From Tupaia tana (Eukaryota; Chordata; Mammalia; Scandentia; Tupaiidae), in assembly GCA_026018925.1 (NCBI GenBank), contig JAKSZU010000016.1, positions 55,813,075-55,877,074 of the forward strand: 64,000 nucleotides of DNA, given 5' to 3'. Shown piece after piece: positions 22,935 through 33,673 of this stretch. Numbering within the stretch: the stretch's first letter is position 1; every line of letters starts with the position of its first letter. The notes below the pieces were generated by a model. The model had not been told where the DNA came from. It did not search any database and saw nothing but the letters and a program-made list of their open reading frames with translations. Position numbers and translations under genes: made by a program.

Positions 22935-23650
22935 TTTAATTTTTTATTATTATTCATACATTAAATCACTATGCATCATTTAGAGTGTGAAGAGACTTTA
23001 CTCAGCATGATATACACCTCAGTCCAGCCCAGTTGAGACCACCATACACATCCCCATCAATAGATAATAAACCTTATCTGTGTCCCACAAGTGTCTTACT
23101 TCTCCATTTTCCCCTCAAATTTCCTACACTCTTCCCCTCCCACACTCTCTTTCCATTTGTCTCTAGTGTCTATTACAATTTTTAATCTTTTATGTTCTCC
23201 AGTCTTTCAGTCTCTACCATAGAGTGCAGACAATTGGTATATGTTAAGTGGAGACATACAATGTCTCTCTTTCATAGCCTGACTTGCTTCACTCAGCAGC
23301 AAATCTTCTATATTCATCCACTTTCTTTTTTTTAATAATTATTTATTCACTCATTTATTTTTTTAATTTGACCAGAGAGAGACAGAGGGTGAGAGTGAGA
23401 GAGAGAGGAAGTGAGAAAGCAAGCCACCAGATTCAGGACTCAAACCCTAGTCGGCCATGTGGGAGTGTCCAGCGCCTTAACCACCTGCTGGTCCCCCATA
23501 TTCATCCACTTTCTATCAAATTCCAGGGCCTTTTTGGTTTTTATGGCTGAATAGTATTCCATGGGGTATATGTGCCACAATTTTTCAATCCATTCACCTG
23601 TGGACATTTGGGGTGCTCCAGAGTTGATGCATGTCTTCTGGTTGAATTGA
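22935..23650 (-). mobile_element. Younger L1 3' end, antisense, nested in the older L1
   Basis: The older L1 breaks off at 'aatatttgctttatatattt' (about 22916-22935). A T-rich stretch and a different L1 3' UTR follow, then antisense ORF2 3' sequence 'atggctgaatagtattccat' and 'gtgccacaatttttcaatcc'. The older L1 resumes at about 23660. The 3' UTR is not one I know by name, so it may be lineage-specific. Confidence 0.6.
23327..23496 (-). mobile_element. SINE-B copy with TSD, antisense
   Basis: 'tttaatttgaccagagagag', the purine-rich stretch, 'aaagcaagccaccagattca' and the reversed head 'gtcggccatgtgggagt'. 'atattcatccactttct' is duplicated on both sides (about 23310-23326 and 23499-23515). 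It is the third layer of a nest: SINE in younger L1 in older L1. Confidence 0.9.
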
Positions 23651-24235
23651 TGCCTTAATTATATAGAGACTCTGTCTCTTAGTTATTTTTTAGTTAAAAT
23701 CTATTTTATTTTATATATAGCTAGCCCTTCTTGCTTTTGGTTTTTACTTACAGGGAATATCTTCTTCCATTCTTTCACATTCAGTCTATGTGTATCTTTA
23801 CAAGTGATGTTAGTTTCTTATATATAACATATAGTGGGTCTTTTATTTTTCTTATTACTATTAGTCTATATCTTTTAATTAGGAAATTTAATTCATTTAC
23901 ATTCAGGTTTATTACAGATGGATGAGGACTTATTCCTGTCATTTTATTGTTTTCTGGTTGTTTTGTTTATTCTGTTTCTTTCTGCATTTCTTATTGCTTA
24001 TCCTTGTGGTATAGTGATTTTTTTGCATGTAGATAAGGCTTGATTCCTTTCTTTTTCTCATTTTGATTACCTGGTCTACCACTGGGTTTTGTATTTTCAT
24101 ATGTTTTCATGACAGTAGTATTCAGCCTTTTTCTCCCAGATGTAGCAAGGCCTAACTTCCTTAGTCATTTCTTGTAAGGCTGGTCTAGTGGTGTTGAATT
24201 CCATGTTTTTGCTTGTCTGTGAAAGACTATTACTC

Positions 24236-24722
24236 CAATTCTGAAGGACAGATTTGCCAGCTATAGTACAAGGGATCTTCGCAAAGCTTGAGGGAAAAAG
24301 TGTATTATGAAAAAACTGTACATGATTTCAATTTTTTGCACTCATATGTTAATTCCATTTGGAAGTATTTTGTATTCTTAGTTTAGTACTATCTTCTTTT
24401 AGGACTTTAAACATATCATCTCATTCTCTCCTAGCCTACATACTTTCTACTGAGAAATTGCTATTAGTCTGATGTGCATTCTTTTATATGTAACTTGTCA
24501 CTTTTCTCATGCTTTTGTATTTTTCTGTTTTGTTTTTGTTTTTGTTTTATACTTTTGACAGTCTAATTATAATATATCTCATTCAGGACTTCTTTGGGGT
24601 GAATCTATTTGAAGACTACTGAGCTTCTTGTATCTAGATTTCCATATCCTTTTCCAATATTTCCTTCAATTCTGAAAGACAGGTTTGCCAAATATAGTAC
24701 AAGGATCTTCACAAAGCTTAAA
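24236..24722 (+). repeat. Two copies of a junction of about 57 bp, 430 bp apart
   Basis: 24238-24295 and 24666-24722 share 'aattctga(a/g)(a/g)gacag(a/g)tttgcca' and 'tatagtacaa', then run into the same mariner tip 'gatcttc(g/a)caaagctt'. The first copy is in L1 context. Because both carry the same L1-to-mariner junction, the second is a duplication and not an independent insertion. Confidence 0.75.
24285..24370. mobile_element. Hsmar2-like mariner MITE fragment
   Basis: 'gatcttcgcaaagcttgagg', 'gtgtattatgaaaaaactgt' and 'acatgatttcaattttttgc' resemble the left end of the short mariner derivatives seen at 27713 and 51032. A related longer piece lies at 24713-24900 ('atgcatattatgaaaaaa'). Confidence 0.6.
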
Positions 24723-25242
24723 GAAAATGCATATTATGAAAAAAATATACTTAAAGGACTTAGGCATTACTACATCTGGAAGCAAAAGGGTGAATATGTG
24801 AATATTGCCATCATGAAAAAACTATACATGTATATTTTCCAATACTTGGGAAGTTTAAAAAAAACTACATATATTTTTTTTCCAGTACTTGGAACACTTA
24901 TAGCAATGATGTTATCAAATAAGCTTCCCATCTCTCTTTATCTTTTCTTCTGGAAATTTCATAATATGAATGTTTGTTTGCTTGATAGTATACCATAGGC
25001 CATCTTCATTTCTTTTCCTCCAGTGGACGGTTTCAAAAGACTTAATTTTAAGGTCAAAGATTCTTATTTCTGCCCAATTTTGTCTGATGTTGAAAATCTC
25101 TAATTGTATTTTTATTTCATTCATTGAATTATTCAGATGGAGGATTTCTATTTGTTTAGTTTTTATGATTTCTATCTATTTGTTGGACTTCTCATTCTGG
25201 TCATAGATTATTTTCCTGACTTCACTGAATCTTCTACCTGTA

Positions 25243-25467
25243 ATTTTTTTTTTTCTTTTAATCTGTTAGAGGGTGTATGTGCTCACTAGAGAGCGAGTGA
25301 GTGAGAAAGCAGCCCCTGTGGGGAATGGTCACACCACAATCCTTCATCTTCCATTTCTTTCTCCTTTCAGGATTTTAGGCATGCATGCACGTGCGTCTGG
25401 TGTATTTTCAAGTAGCTGAGTCTAGGACTTCAATCATTCAACTAGATATATGGGATCCAGTCATAGG
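25243..25467 (-). mobile_element. SINE-A copy, antisense, diverged
   Basis: T-run, 'gagggtgtatgtgctcacta', 'gtgagaaagcagcccctgtg' and a mutated reversed head ending 'atatgggatccagtcatagg'. More diverged than most copies here, so probably older. Confidence 0.75.
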
Positions 25468-25749
25468 ATTGCAGATTTCACTGACTTTCATTAGGATCAT
25501 TATTTCGAGTTCCTTTTCAGGTATTTCAAAGGTTTTTGTTTTATTTTGTTGTTGTTGTTGTTTTGTTTTGTTTTCCTTTTGGCTTTACTACCAGAAATTA
25601 TCATGTTCTCTTACAGGTGACAATGATTTTTGAACTACCATCTCTTTTATTTGGGAGAGTAGATTTTAGGGTAAAACCATTTTCCTGAAGACATGTCGTG
25701 TGGTATTTTTTTGGGTAGGATGCTTTGGTTTTGGTCTTGACTGGGCATA

Positions 25750-25884
25750 ATATAAGGAAACTTCAACCATGTGTGAAAAATGAAATTAAAGGAAGAATTT
25801 ATTTGATGGAAAAAACAAAATCTATGTATAGCTTCTTCATATTGTGCATTTTCCATGAGCTTTTTGAAGAACCTTGTCATCTCT
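25750..25884. mobile_element. Hsmar2-like mariner MITE, about 135 bp
   Basis: The right end 'ttccatgagctttttgaaga' is the mirror of the family tip 'cttcaaaaagttcatgg'. The left end 'aaggaaacttcaaccatgtg' is diverged. It lies between the L1 ORF1-like sequence and its 5' UTR. Confidence 0.6.
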
Positions 25885-25929
25885 GTGTAATTTATTTGGC
25901 TGTAATCAATGACAATGGGGTCTGTAAAT

Positions 25930-26810
25930 ACCTATTTTAGACTGTTTGTGGGGATAGCAGTGCAACTTGTCACCACCAGAATCACCAAGCAGGTCAATTG
26001 GCTGTCAATAGGATAGGGGTGTCAGTCCACAGTCCCTAGGAAATGGACCTGCTCCAGCAGTGAAGCTTGGGCAGATATCCAAAGCAGCAGGAGCTGGGAG
26101 CACTGGCCCACAGTTTCTGAGGAATGCCTATGTTAGTTCACCTGGTCTTTGGAGTGGCATCTCTGCTGTGCTGTACCCTCTGTGTCCTAGACTTTATCAC
26201 ACTGTATGGAGTCAGGTGCCAGAGTCACTGCCCTACTGCTCCTTCAGGCTGGGCTGCAGTCACCCATGTGGGTGTGGTGGGATGTCAGTGAGGCCTCACA
26301 GTTGTGGAAACATAGAGTCTATAAGCCCTGTAAGCAGGCTTTACTCTAGCAAAGACTTTTCTCAAAATGGCACAGTGCTACTGCAGCTTAGGCCCTAGGG
26401 TTATCCTAGGGAGTGGGGGTTATCCTGCATCCTGGAGTTATGCATCCATGTGGATTTCAGTGAATTACCTGTGTCCAGAGACTGTGGAGACCACTGGATC
26501 CTCCAGCAGGTAAGGTTACAGATCTCCACAGTGGAAATGGGGCTTACCTGTCGCTTGCTTACCCTTTCCAAGCGACAGGGACTCTCTCCTAGACCCAGGC
26601 AGATCTAAGCCAGGCCTTTCACTTCTCTTTCTATGCTGTTATCTAAAGTCTGCATATTTCATAAGGCTTCAGACATTTCCTTAGTAGAGTCCAGTGTTTC
26701 TCCTTAGATACTCCACTCAAAGTATTATTTATTTGTTCTTATTTCTTCTTTGTGGAAAAGACAAGTGTTGGATACTTCTAGCTAGCCATCTTAATGACTC
26801 TCAAGCCCTT
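25930..26810 (-). promoter_or_regulatory. L1 5' UTR (internal promoter region), antisense
   Basis: A stretch clearly GC-richer than its surroundings, ending at the L1 start with 'agctagccatcttaatgac', the reverse complement of an L1 5' start. L1 5' UTRs carry an internal RNA polymerase II promoter. Activity here is unlikely given the decay. A 112-codon frame (26060-26398 on plus) falls inside it and is probably spurious. Confidence 0.55.
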
Positions 26811-27249
26811 TTATTCCTTTTTATTTTTTGTCTTTCCTGCTCCTCTTTATCCTTCATCTAAGTTAAAAATATGTGTAAAGATGGGGGAGAGAGAGAGAGA
26901 AGAGAAAAAGAAAGAGAAAGCGAAAGAAAGAAACTGGGATTGCAATAATTGGAAAAAAAAATCAACTTGAACACCTCACTCCACCTTTATTTGTCTTCTC
27001 ATGAAGCTTTCTCAGTTGCATTTCCTGTTTCACTTTTTATCCCTCTGCTCTTCTACTAGGTAAAATGGAACTTGATGAAAACTTGATAAGGTAGATTTTA
27101 AAGGCTAGAAACAAAGGAGGAGTAACTAAGAGGGCTCAGTGGCCTCCAAGTACCAGCCAGAACAAATGAGATAGTGGGTGAGAAAGCTCTTCCTTTGTAA
27201 ACAGTAGATTCATAAATCTGAGAGCTTGGCAGAATCATTCGTAATTTAA
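26811..27249. other. Unassigned DNA with a purine-rich tract
   Basis: A GA-rich low-complexity tract lies at about 26885-26935. Nothing else is recognised. Confidence 0.5.
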
Positions 27250-27335
27250 CAGGAATTCACATTTCCAACAAGTCCCCAGATGATGCTGATGTTGCTTGTT
27301 CAGAGACCTCACTTTGAGAATTTCTGCTGTGATTT
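27250..27335 (+). mobile_element. MER5A-like fragment
   Basis: 'aattcacatttccaacaagt', 'ccccagatgatgctgatgtt' and 'cactttgagaatttctgctg' match the MER5A 3' end. Confidence 0.7.
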
Positions 27336-27519
27336 TCAGAGGTTATTTTGGCTATTAGGATAATGTTCACTTACGCCTCTTATAATTTAAATTATATTAT
27401 CTATTGATAGCCTTTTGAAAATGAGGGAAACAATAGTGGCTTTATTATTTCTAAACACCTCACTCCACCTGTTCTCAGAGGATGACTAAACTTAACACCC
27501 CACACCATGTTTTCTGACA

Positions 27520-27648
27520 CTATCTGAAACTCTCATCTCTGCCTGCCATAATCCTATCCATCTGTGTCTTTATCCTGCACCACGAGAACAAAGGCCATGT
27601 CTGTCCTGTTTTCCACTGGACCTTCAGGGCTTAGAATTGTGTCTGGGA
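27520..27648 (+). mobile_element. L2 3' end fragment
   Basis: 'gaacaaaggccatgtctgtc' and 'ctggaccttcagggcttaga' resemble the L2 3' terminal part. Confidence 0.5.
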
Positions 27649-27712
27649 GAGAGAGATAGAAAGAGAGTGTATGCGTATGCATGCTCACCCATGCGTGTGT
27701 GTAAGAGGGAGT

Positions 27713-28076
27713 GGGTCTGAAAGTTCATGCAAAATGCTTACTATGAAAAACCATGTAGATTTTTTAATTGCACAAAAAAACCCTTATATTTTAGTTCCAG
27801 AGGTTTTTTTTTTGCTATAGGGCGCGTGCGCTCACCAGACAGACAGAGAGAGACATAGAGACAGAAAGCGAGAAATCACCCCCCAGGGGGGATTCACGCC
27901 GCAATCCCTTCTCCTCCATTCTCCTCTCGGGATCTTGGGCGCGCACGCACACGCGCCCGGCGTGAGTTGTAAGCCCCGGGTCTGAGACGCGAACCGCGGT
28001 ACCACGTTCCAGCGACATAGCCACGCTAACTGCTGGTTCCCAGTTCCATTTTTCATGAACTTTTTGAAGTCCCCTC
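27713..28076. mobile_element. Hsmar2-like mariner MITE interrupted by a SINE
   Basis: Left arm 'gggtctgaaagttcatgc' and 'acaaaaaaacccttatattt', right arm 'tttttcatgaactttttgaa' then 'gtcccctc'. Removing the SINE at 27800-28041 and one target copy leaves about 115 bp, close to the copy at 51032. Confidence 0.75.
27800..28041 (-). mobile_element. Young SINE-A copy, antisense, nested in a MITE
   Basis: 'gctatagggcgcgtgcgctc', 'aaagcgagaaatcacccccc' and the reversed head 'cgacatagccacgctaactg'. CpG-rich words such as 'gggcgcgcacgcacacgcgc' survive, so it is recent. The target-site duplication 'agttcca' stands at 27793-27799 and 28042-28048. Confidence 0.95.
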
Positions 28077-28191
28077 ATAAAAAATGTAAAAAAATGCAGA
28101 TGTGCATTTGTGTCTGTTACATGAACAAGTGGATAGGTTTCCTATGTAACAGGATCTTAAGAAACTGGGTAGGAGAATGGGCTCAGAACTT

Positions 28192-28495
28192 GCTCTAGAC
28201 TGAATGTGTGTGCCCCTCAAAATTCATACATTAAACTTAATCTTTAGTATGATAGTATTTGAAAGTGAGGACTTTGGGAGGTGATTAGGTCATGAGGCAG
28301 AGCCATCATGAGACCATTATAAAAGGGACTCCAGAAGGCTCCCTTGTCCCTTCCACCACACAAGGACACAGAGAATCTCTATGAACTAGGAAGCAAGCCC
28401 TCACCAGACACCTGATCTTGAACTTCCAACTTTCAGAAGCATAGAAATAAATTATTGTTTTTTACTAACCACCCAGTCTATGTTATTCTGTTATA
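28192..28495 (+). mobile_element. MaLR-type LTR, sense
   Basis: 'ctagactgaatgtgtgtgcc', 'cctcaaaattcatacattaa', 'gggaggtgattaggtcatga', 'agcaagccctcaccagacac' and 'cacccagtctatgttattct' follow the LTR class seen in antisense at 12975. The polyadenylation word 'aataaa' is at about 28445. Confidence 0.7.
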
Positions 28496-29296
28496 ACTGT
28501 CCAAAGAGATTTCACATAAGCCTGGATAAGTTTGAAGCCCAGCTCTCCCATGTAGTTCTCATAGGCTTATAATCTTGAGCCTAAAATATCACTGCTCCTT
28601 CCCATTACTCACCTCCTTCCCCAACAGAGAACTAGGTAGCTTGTACACCTCTCCGAGCACACTTGTCTCCTAAATTGAAGATGACTGATCTCTCCTGGCC
28701 TGTCCACCTTGCTGGCCTGTACTCAGAAGAGACCAAGTTGAGAGGAAAAGTTCTTACACCAGGATAAAAATTATTTATATTGATTTCCCTCTTATTGTGA
28801 CCTCCTCTCACAGTTTCTAGTTTTCCTTACTCTTTCCATTTAATACATCCTTCCTCTAGACTTCGTAGTTGGCACTAGATCCTCTGGACCCAAGTTAAAA
28901 GATGTTTTGACCCTCCTACAAGTTCACATTCTAGATCATTCCACTTCGTCAGGACAAAGTGTGTGGGGCTCACTGGAAAATGTGTAAGAATTTTCCAAAA
29001 ATAAAATTGTCCAAAACGATTAACTTCAAGACAATGACAGCAGAGCCATAACCAAGCACAGGACCCTGTGTGACTTGCACATTTGCACCAACTGGTTTTA
29101 CCAGTCTCAATGACTTAACATTTTCCCACACTCTGGGGAAGTTCTGTCCTCATCCAACGCTTGTCCATGGGTTTACATTCCTCTTGGGAGTTCATTGCTC
29201 CAGTGCAAACAGATCTTGTCCTCCATTCCCAGGGGGTGCATTTAAAACAGCTTCCCATATGACCCTCCCTGATCTGACAGAAACTCAAAGCAGAGG
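28496..29296. other. Unassigned intergenic DNA
   Basis: No repeat family or gene recognised. Confidence 0.45.
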
Positions 29297-29481
29297 GAAG
29301 CCTCTGTGGCCTAGTGGTTAAGACAGCTGGATCCCACATGGCCAACCATGCAGTTCACATCCCAGACTCAGCTACTTGAGAAATATGCTGGATACATGTG
29401 TATGTGTGTCCCAAATCCCAAAGTGAGGGAAAGATAGAGAAGAAAGGATTGCAGCATGACCATTTCCCATAGGAGGTGCTT

Positions 29482-29573
<92 letters not shown>

Positions 29574-29604
29574 CTGGCAAAAAAAAAAAAAAGAAAAAGA
29601 AAAG
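29297..29604 (+). mobile_element. SINE-A2 copy with (CT)n(CA)n expansion
   Basis: 'gcctctgtggcctagtggtt', 'ctggatcccacatggccaac', the subfamily body, then about 50 bp of pure (CT)n, 15 units of CA and 'accctctggc' with an A-run. 'aaactcaa(a/g)gcag' flanks it as a target-site duplication. The microsatellite is the family CT tract expanded in place. Confidence 0.9.
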
Positions 29605-30184
29605 AAAACTCAAGGCAGGTGAGTAGAAGAGCCCCCCCTAGGGAACTTCTCACACCTCTTTCCTTCACACTGATTGCTAATTCCCTCATACAGACCTATG
29701 TGCATCCCCTAGCCAGAGCATCTTGAAACAGAATTGAACTGATTTCCACGCAGCTGTCTATGAAGATGGGCATTTTCTCATTGAAGAGAGGAGACTATGA
29801 AGATACACACCCTGTATCTAAAAATTTGTCACCTCATATAGGTACGCATTCCCTGAGACCTCAGGGCAAAATAAGTCAAATACAAAATGGCTATTAACTT
29901 CCCAAAGTTTCAAACCAGCTGAGGAAATTTAAAAAAAACTGATAGAAAAACATAACTTGCAACCCAGAAACCAAAGTAACTAAAAAACCTTCAAGATGAG
30001 ATCAATCACAAGGCAATATGCTATTTCCCCAGGACAGCATCTCTCTGACAGAACTGAATTACAAATCCCTCTGGGGAAAAAAGTTTTAAAGGGAAATTAA
30101 GGAAGGTTCTGGAATTGGGTTGCACATTAAAATCACCTAGAATTTTAAATCGAAAACTAAACCAAAACTAAAACCAGACACTAT
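29605..30184. other. Unassigned DNA
   Basis: A weak MER5A-like word ('cacattaaaatcacctagaa') lies at about 30123-30142. The rest is not recognised. Confidence 0.4.
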
Positions 30185-30455
30185 CACAGCCAAATCGATG
30201 AGGATTTTTACTCTATCATTATTTCAACATTTTATATAAAAATTTCAAGAATGTGCAACATAGAACAGTATAATGAACCCCTACACACCTCATCGAGTAA
30301 TTAATAACATCAAGAATTAATAAATCAGAATCAATCTCATTTCAGTCTCTGCCTCCACCCACTTGTCCACCTCTTCAAAAAGAAAAAACAGTTTTTTGAA
30401 GTAAATCCCAGATGTCAAATTTGTTGGACTAAAACATATCCCTAAAAGATAGGAG

Positions 30456-30720
30456 TGTTTTGTTTTGTTTTCTTTTCTTTTCTTTTTTGCCAAAGGCTAT
30501 GTGCACTCACCACAGGAAGAAAGAGAGACAAAGAAAGTAAGAAAGCATCTCCCATAGAAAATGGTCAAATCATCATAATCCTTTCTCCTCCATTCCCCCT
30601 CCTTTCAAGATTTTGGAGGCACACACACCAGGCATATTTTTCAAGTCACATAGGATTCAAGCCATGTAGTTAGCCATGTGGGATCCAGCCACCTTAATTA
30701 CCATACCATTATTACCTGGT
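30456..30720 (-). mobile_element. SINE-A2 copy, antisense
   Basis: T/C-rich tail complement, 'gccaaaggctatgtgcactc' and the reversed head 'tagccatgtgggatccagcc' ending near 'ccattattacctgg'. Confidence 0.8.
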
Positions 30721-30736
30721 TCAGTGAGAACTGTCT

Positions 30737-30905
30737 TGGGGCCAGCAGGTGGTGTGGTGGTTAAAGGCACTGGACTCCCACATGGCCAGTCATGGTTCAA
30801 GTTCCGGACCTGACAGCTTGCTTTCTCACTTTCCTGCTCTATCTCCCCATGGTCAAATTAAAAAATAATAATAATAAGGTTAAATAAAATAATTATTTAC
30901 AAAAA
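30737..30905 (+). mobile_element. SINE-B copy carrying a CTCF-like core
   Basis: Head GGGGCCAGCAGGTGGTGTGG, box B-like GGTTCAAGTTC, 'cagcttgctttctcactttc' and 'ggtcaaattaaaaaataata'. CCAGCAGGTGGTG at 30742-30754 is one base from the CTCF core. Confidence 0.9.
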
Positions 30906-31707
30906 GAAGAAAAACAAAACATAACAATAAATAGAACCATAATACTATAATCACACCAAAAAATTCATAATAATCTCCCTATATAACAATAATTTCCCAA
31001 ATAATCTGTCAAAAGTTAATTTCTGTTGTCTGAGATATTTTTAATCATTTATCTCAGTCAGGATTCAAATAAGGTTCATATGTAACAATTTTTTGGCATG
31101 TCTCCTTCATTTCTTTTCATTTGTAGGTCCTTGTACTTGTCCCCCCCCCCCTTTTTTTTTCTTTACTATGCTTTTCCTTAAGAAGAAATGAGGATGAGTG
31201 TCCTATAGAGTTTCTCACCATCTAGATTTTGCTGACTGAATTCCCATGGTGTAATACAACACTTTGTCTGTGTATGCTATAAATTGGTGGTTAGATCTGG
31301 AAGTCTAATAAATTTTAGATTTGGATCATTTAATAAGTTTACTTCATAAATAGTGGTGTACATGCATATCAAAGGTACTAAATATCTAACTCCCTCTTTT
31401 TGTAATGGGAGAAGTTATTAATAATCATTTCCTGGATTCATTCATCTATCCAGACTTTCAGAACAATAATATTCCAACTCTAAGGTTCATTCTTTGATAG
31501 TTGGAATGTTTCTATAAAGAGAAACTTCCTTTCATCAACTATGGGGTTACCAGAGGTATGTTCAAATAGGAAAGGTGACTTAAATGCTTGATCCCTTTAC
31601 TCATTTACCACTTTCAATATAAAAAGCTGGTTCCCTAGAATCCCCAAAAGACGACTGAACAAAGGTCTGTAGTTGCTTTCAGAGTATCATTAAGAACTCA
31701 TTAATAA

Positions 31708-31943
31708 GAGACCAGCAGTTGGCGTAATGGCTATGTCACTGACTCCCATGTAGTTGACCACAGTTCAAGTCCCGGGCTCACACTGGGCACATGTGTGTAC
31801 GTGCCCAAGATCCTGAGAGGAGAATGGAGAAGAGATTGCAGCATGGCCATCCCCCTGGGAGGTGAGTTTCTGTCTCTCTGTCTCTCTCTTTCTGGCGAGC
31901 ACACACGTCCTATAGCAAAAACCTCTCAAAAAAAAAAAAAAAA
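31708..31943 (+). mobile_element. SINE-A copy with TSD
   Basis: 'gagaccagcagttggcgtaa', box B-like AGTTCAAGTCC, the body, 'ggcgagcacacacgtcctat' and a 16-bp A-run. 'aagaactcattaata' (31692-31706) and 'aagaacttattaata' (about 31943) flank it. Confidence 0.9.
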
Positions 31944-31999
31944 AGAACTTATTAATAAAACATATCTGATGTGTTGCAGTTCACCTCTGTTAATACTCT

Positions 32000-32190
32000 T
32001 AAGCTTTTATTTATTTTTTCTATAAAAGAGAAACACAAAGAAAGAGAGAGAGAAAGAGGTATACCCAACAGGGTCTTCATGCCAGTGTCCAACCCTGGTC
32101 TCTGGCTAGCCTGGTTCATGTGCATGCACCTGAACCCAGAACCTTCCTGTGTGATCCAGTTTATCAGAACTGTGGCACTGCCTGGCCTGT
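32000..32190 (-). mobile_element. SINE-C copy, antisense
   Basis: 'agagagagaaagaggtatac', 'aacagggtcttcatgccagt', 'gttcatgtgcatgcacctga', 'acccagaaccttcctgtgtg' and 'ctgtggcactgcctggcc' are the reverse complement of the SINE-C body and head. Confidence 0.75.
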
Positions 32191-32505
32191 TATTATTCTT
32201 GTTTTACTCAAACAGATTCCCACCTTTGACCAAGGGGAGTCTATTCCATTTGGCTCCTAAGTCCTTCAGAGATGACCCTTCCACTGTCACTGTTAACAGC
32301 TTCTTACCTCTATAATGTAACAAGATATTGCAGGCCAGTGTGTACATTTCTTCCCGAAACCTAGAATTATCCATTTCTCTAAGAGGCCCTAGCTTGTTTT
32401 TGTGCAAAATAGTGTTTAGAGTTCACAATCTAAGTGCTAAGAGTGCTTGTTGCTATGGAGTAGGTAATTGTTTCTAGGCCTATGTGGTGGATATAACTAC
32501 AAAGT

Positions 32506-32506
<1 letters not shown>

Positions 32507-32536
<30 letters not shown>
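32507..32536. repeat. Oligo(T) run, 30 bp
   Basis: An uninterrupted T-run followed by A-rich DNA. No SINE body adjoins it, so its origin is unclear. Confidence 0.9.
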
Positions 32537-32544
<8 letters not shown>

Positions 32545-32549
32545 AAAAG

Positions 32550-33250
32550 AAAAACTGAGATTATATTAGATTTTCAATTCAAATTCTGGAATACAGAGTT
32601 GTCTTTTTTTAATTTACTTCATTGGTCTTTCATGTTTAACATCTTCCTCCCATTAAAAAGATAAATTCCAGGTCATAATCATTCATTTGTTTTATTCCAT
32701 CCTACCCACAACAATCTCCAAATGACAGAATCAACTACTGTCAACAATATGATTAACGAAAACTATTTCACTATTTCCCTGTTTGTTTGTCCTGGGGGTA
32801 TACCCTAAGGATGTAGTGTCAAATTACTATGTTTTAAAGTCATTTAGAAAAGTTATTTTTGTATCATTACATCAACAAGATACATATTTAGGTTTATAGG
32901 CTTCATTTTACTTTCATATTTTGGAATTGCTTTTTTATTTAATTTGGTTTTATAATCATGTAAAATATGTATGTGGCTCAGAAGTCAAAAAGTCAAGTCT
33001 AAAAATTTACAAAGATGTTTAGCTTCTATCCTTTTCTACTCCAGTGTGTTACCTTCCTCTTCCTACAGGGGCTCTTCTTTTTAACTTTATAGTTTATTCT
33101 TAAAATTGTTTAATGTTATAAAATATACATGCATATGCATATATAGATGTATACACATATAAGGACACACATACATGTATGCATATTAAACATGTAGATT
33201 GTATGTGCATATATAATACTTGTACATGTAATACATGTAAACATTATATT
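32550..33250 (+). mobile_element. Old L1M-like sequence, probable
   Basis: 'tttgtatcattacatcaaca' and the A/T-rich context resemble further 3' UTR of an old L1M, possibly the same insertion as 30185-31690. Dinucleotide-like ACAT/GCAT repeats occur at about 33125-33235. Weakly supported. Confidence 0.35.
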
Positions 33251-33410
33251 TTCTTTTTAGGTTTTTGCCATAATGTGTGTGCACTCACTAGAGACAGAGA
33301 AAGGGAAAGTAAGAAATCACCCCTCAGGGAGGATGGCCATGCCACAATCCCTTCTCCTCCATTCTCCCTTGGGATTTTGAACACATGTACACATATGCCC
33401 AGTGTGATTT

Positions 33411-33673
33411 TTTTTTTTCTTTTTTTGGAGAGGTTTTTGCTATAGGGCGTGTGCGCTCGCCAGACAGATAGAGACAGAGAGATAGAAAGCAGGAAATCAC
33501 CCCCCAGGGGGGATGGCCACGCCGCAATCCCTTCTCCTCCATTCTCCTCTCGGGATCTTGGGCACGCACGCACACGCGCCCGGCGTGAGTTTAAGCCGCC
33601 GGGTCCGGGACTCGAACCACGGTCGACTACGTGGGAGTCCAGCGACATAGCCATTACGCTAACTGCTGGTCCC
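33411..33673 (-). mobile_element. Youngest-looking SINE-A copy, inner, antisense
   Basis: It retains CpGs at nearly every family CpG site: 'gggcgtgtgcgctcgccaga', 'cgcacgcacacgcgcccggc' and 'taagccgccgggtccgggac'. Box B, box A and the oligo(A) tail are intact. Good template for the family consensus. Confidence 0.95.
33608..33661 (-). promoter_or_regulatory. RNA polymerase III internal promoter (boxes B and A) of the inner SINE-A
   Basis: On the minus strand, box A TAGCGTAATGG (33661-33651) and box B GGTTCGAGTCC (33618-33608) fit the tRNA consensus patterns TRGYNNANNGG and GGTTCGANTCC, with spacing of about 32 bp. Transcription is inferred, not shown. Confidence 0.8.

Larger units (their letters stand above)
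21535..26810 (-). mobile_element. Degraded, nearly end-to-end L1 in antisense, heavily invaded
   Basis: Reading the minus strand from 26810 down: a GC-richer 5' UTR (26810-25930), ORF1-like sequence (about 25640-24400), part of ORF2 (24400-22510, missing much of the reverse transcriptase) and the 3' end of ORF2 with 3' UTR (22420-21535). Antisense words include 'ttgatggacacttaggttga', 'ttgtgaatagtgctccaatg' and 'tctggagaatgttctgtgtg'. All frames are broken. SINEs (22424, 25243), a younger L1 (22935) and mariner MITEs are inserted. Two older L1s joined by chance is an alternative. Confidence 0.65.
30185..31690 (+). mobile_element. Old L1M-type 3' UTR sequence, split by SINEs
   Basis: 'caacatagaacagtataatg', 'gaacccctacacacctcatc', 'aagtaaatcccagatgtcaa', 'atttcccaaataatctgtca' and 'ttttggcatgtctccttcat' follow the long A/T-rich 3' UTR of an old L1M family. 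It is broken by the SINEs at 30456 and 30737. Confidence 0.5.

Noticed and set aside
26060..26398. 112-codon plus frame in GC-richer DNA
   Set aside because: It falls in the antisense 5' UTR of the degraded L1, where long non-coding open stretches are common.
33608..33661. Functional tRNA gene
   Set aside because: Box A and B are present, but the sequence does not fold into a standard cloverleaf with a paired acceptor stem, and it continues into the SINE body.
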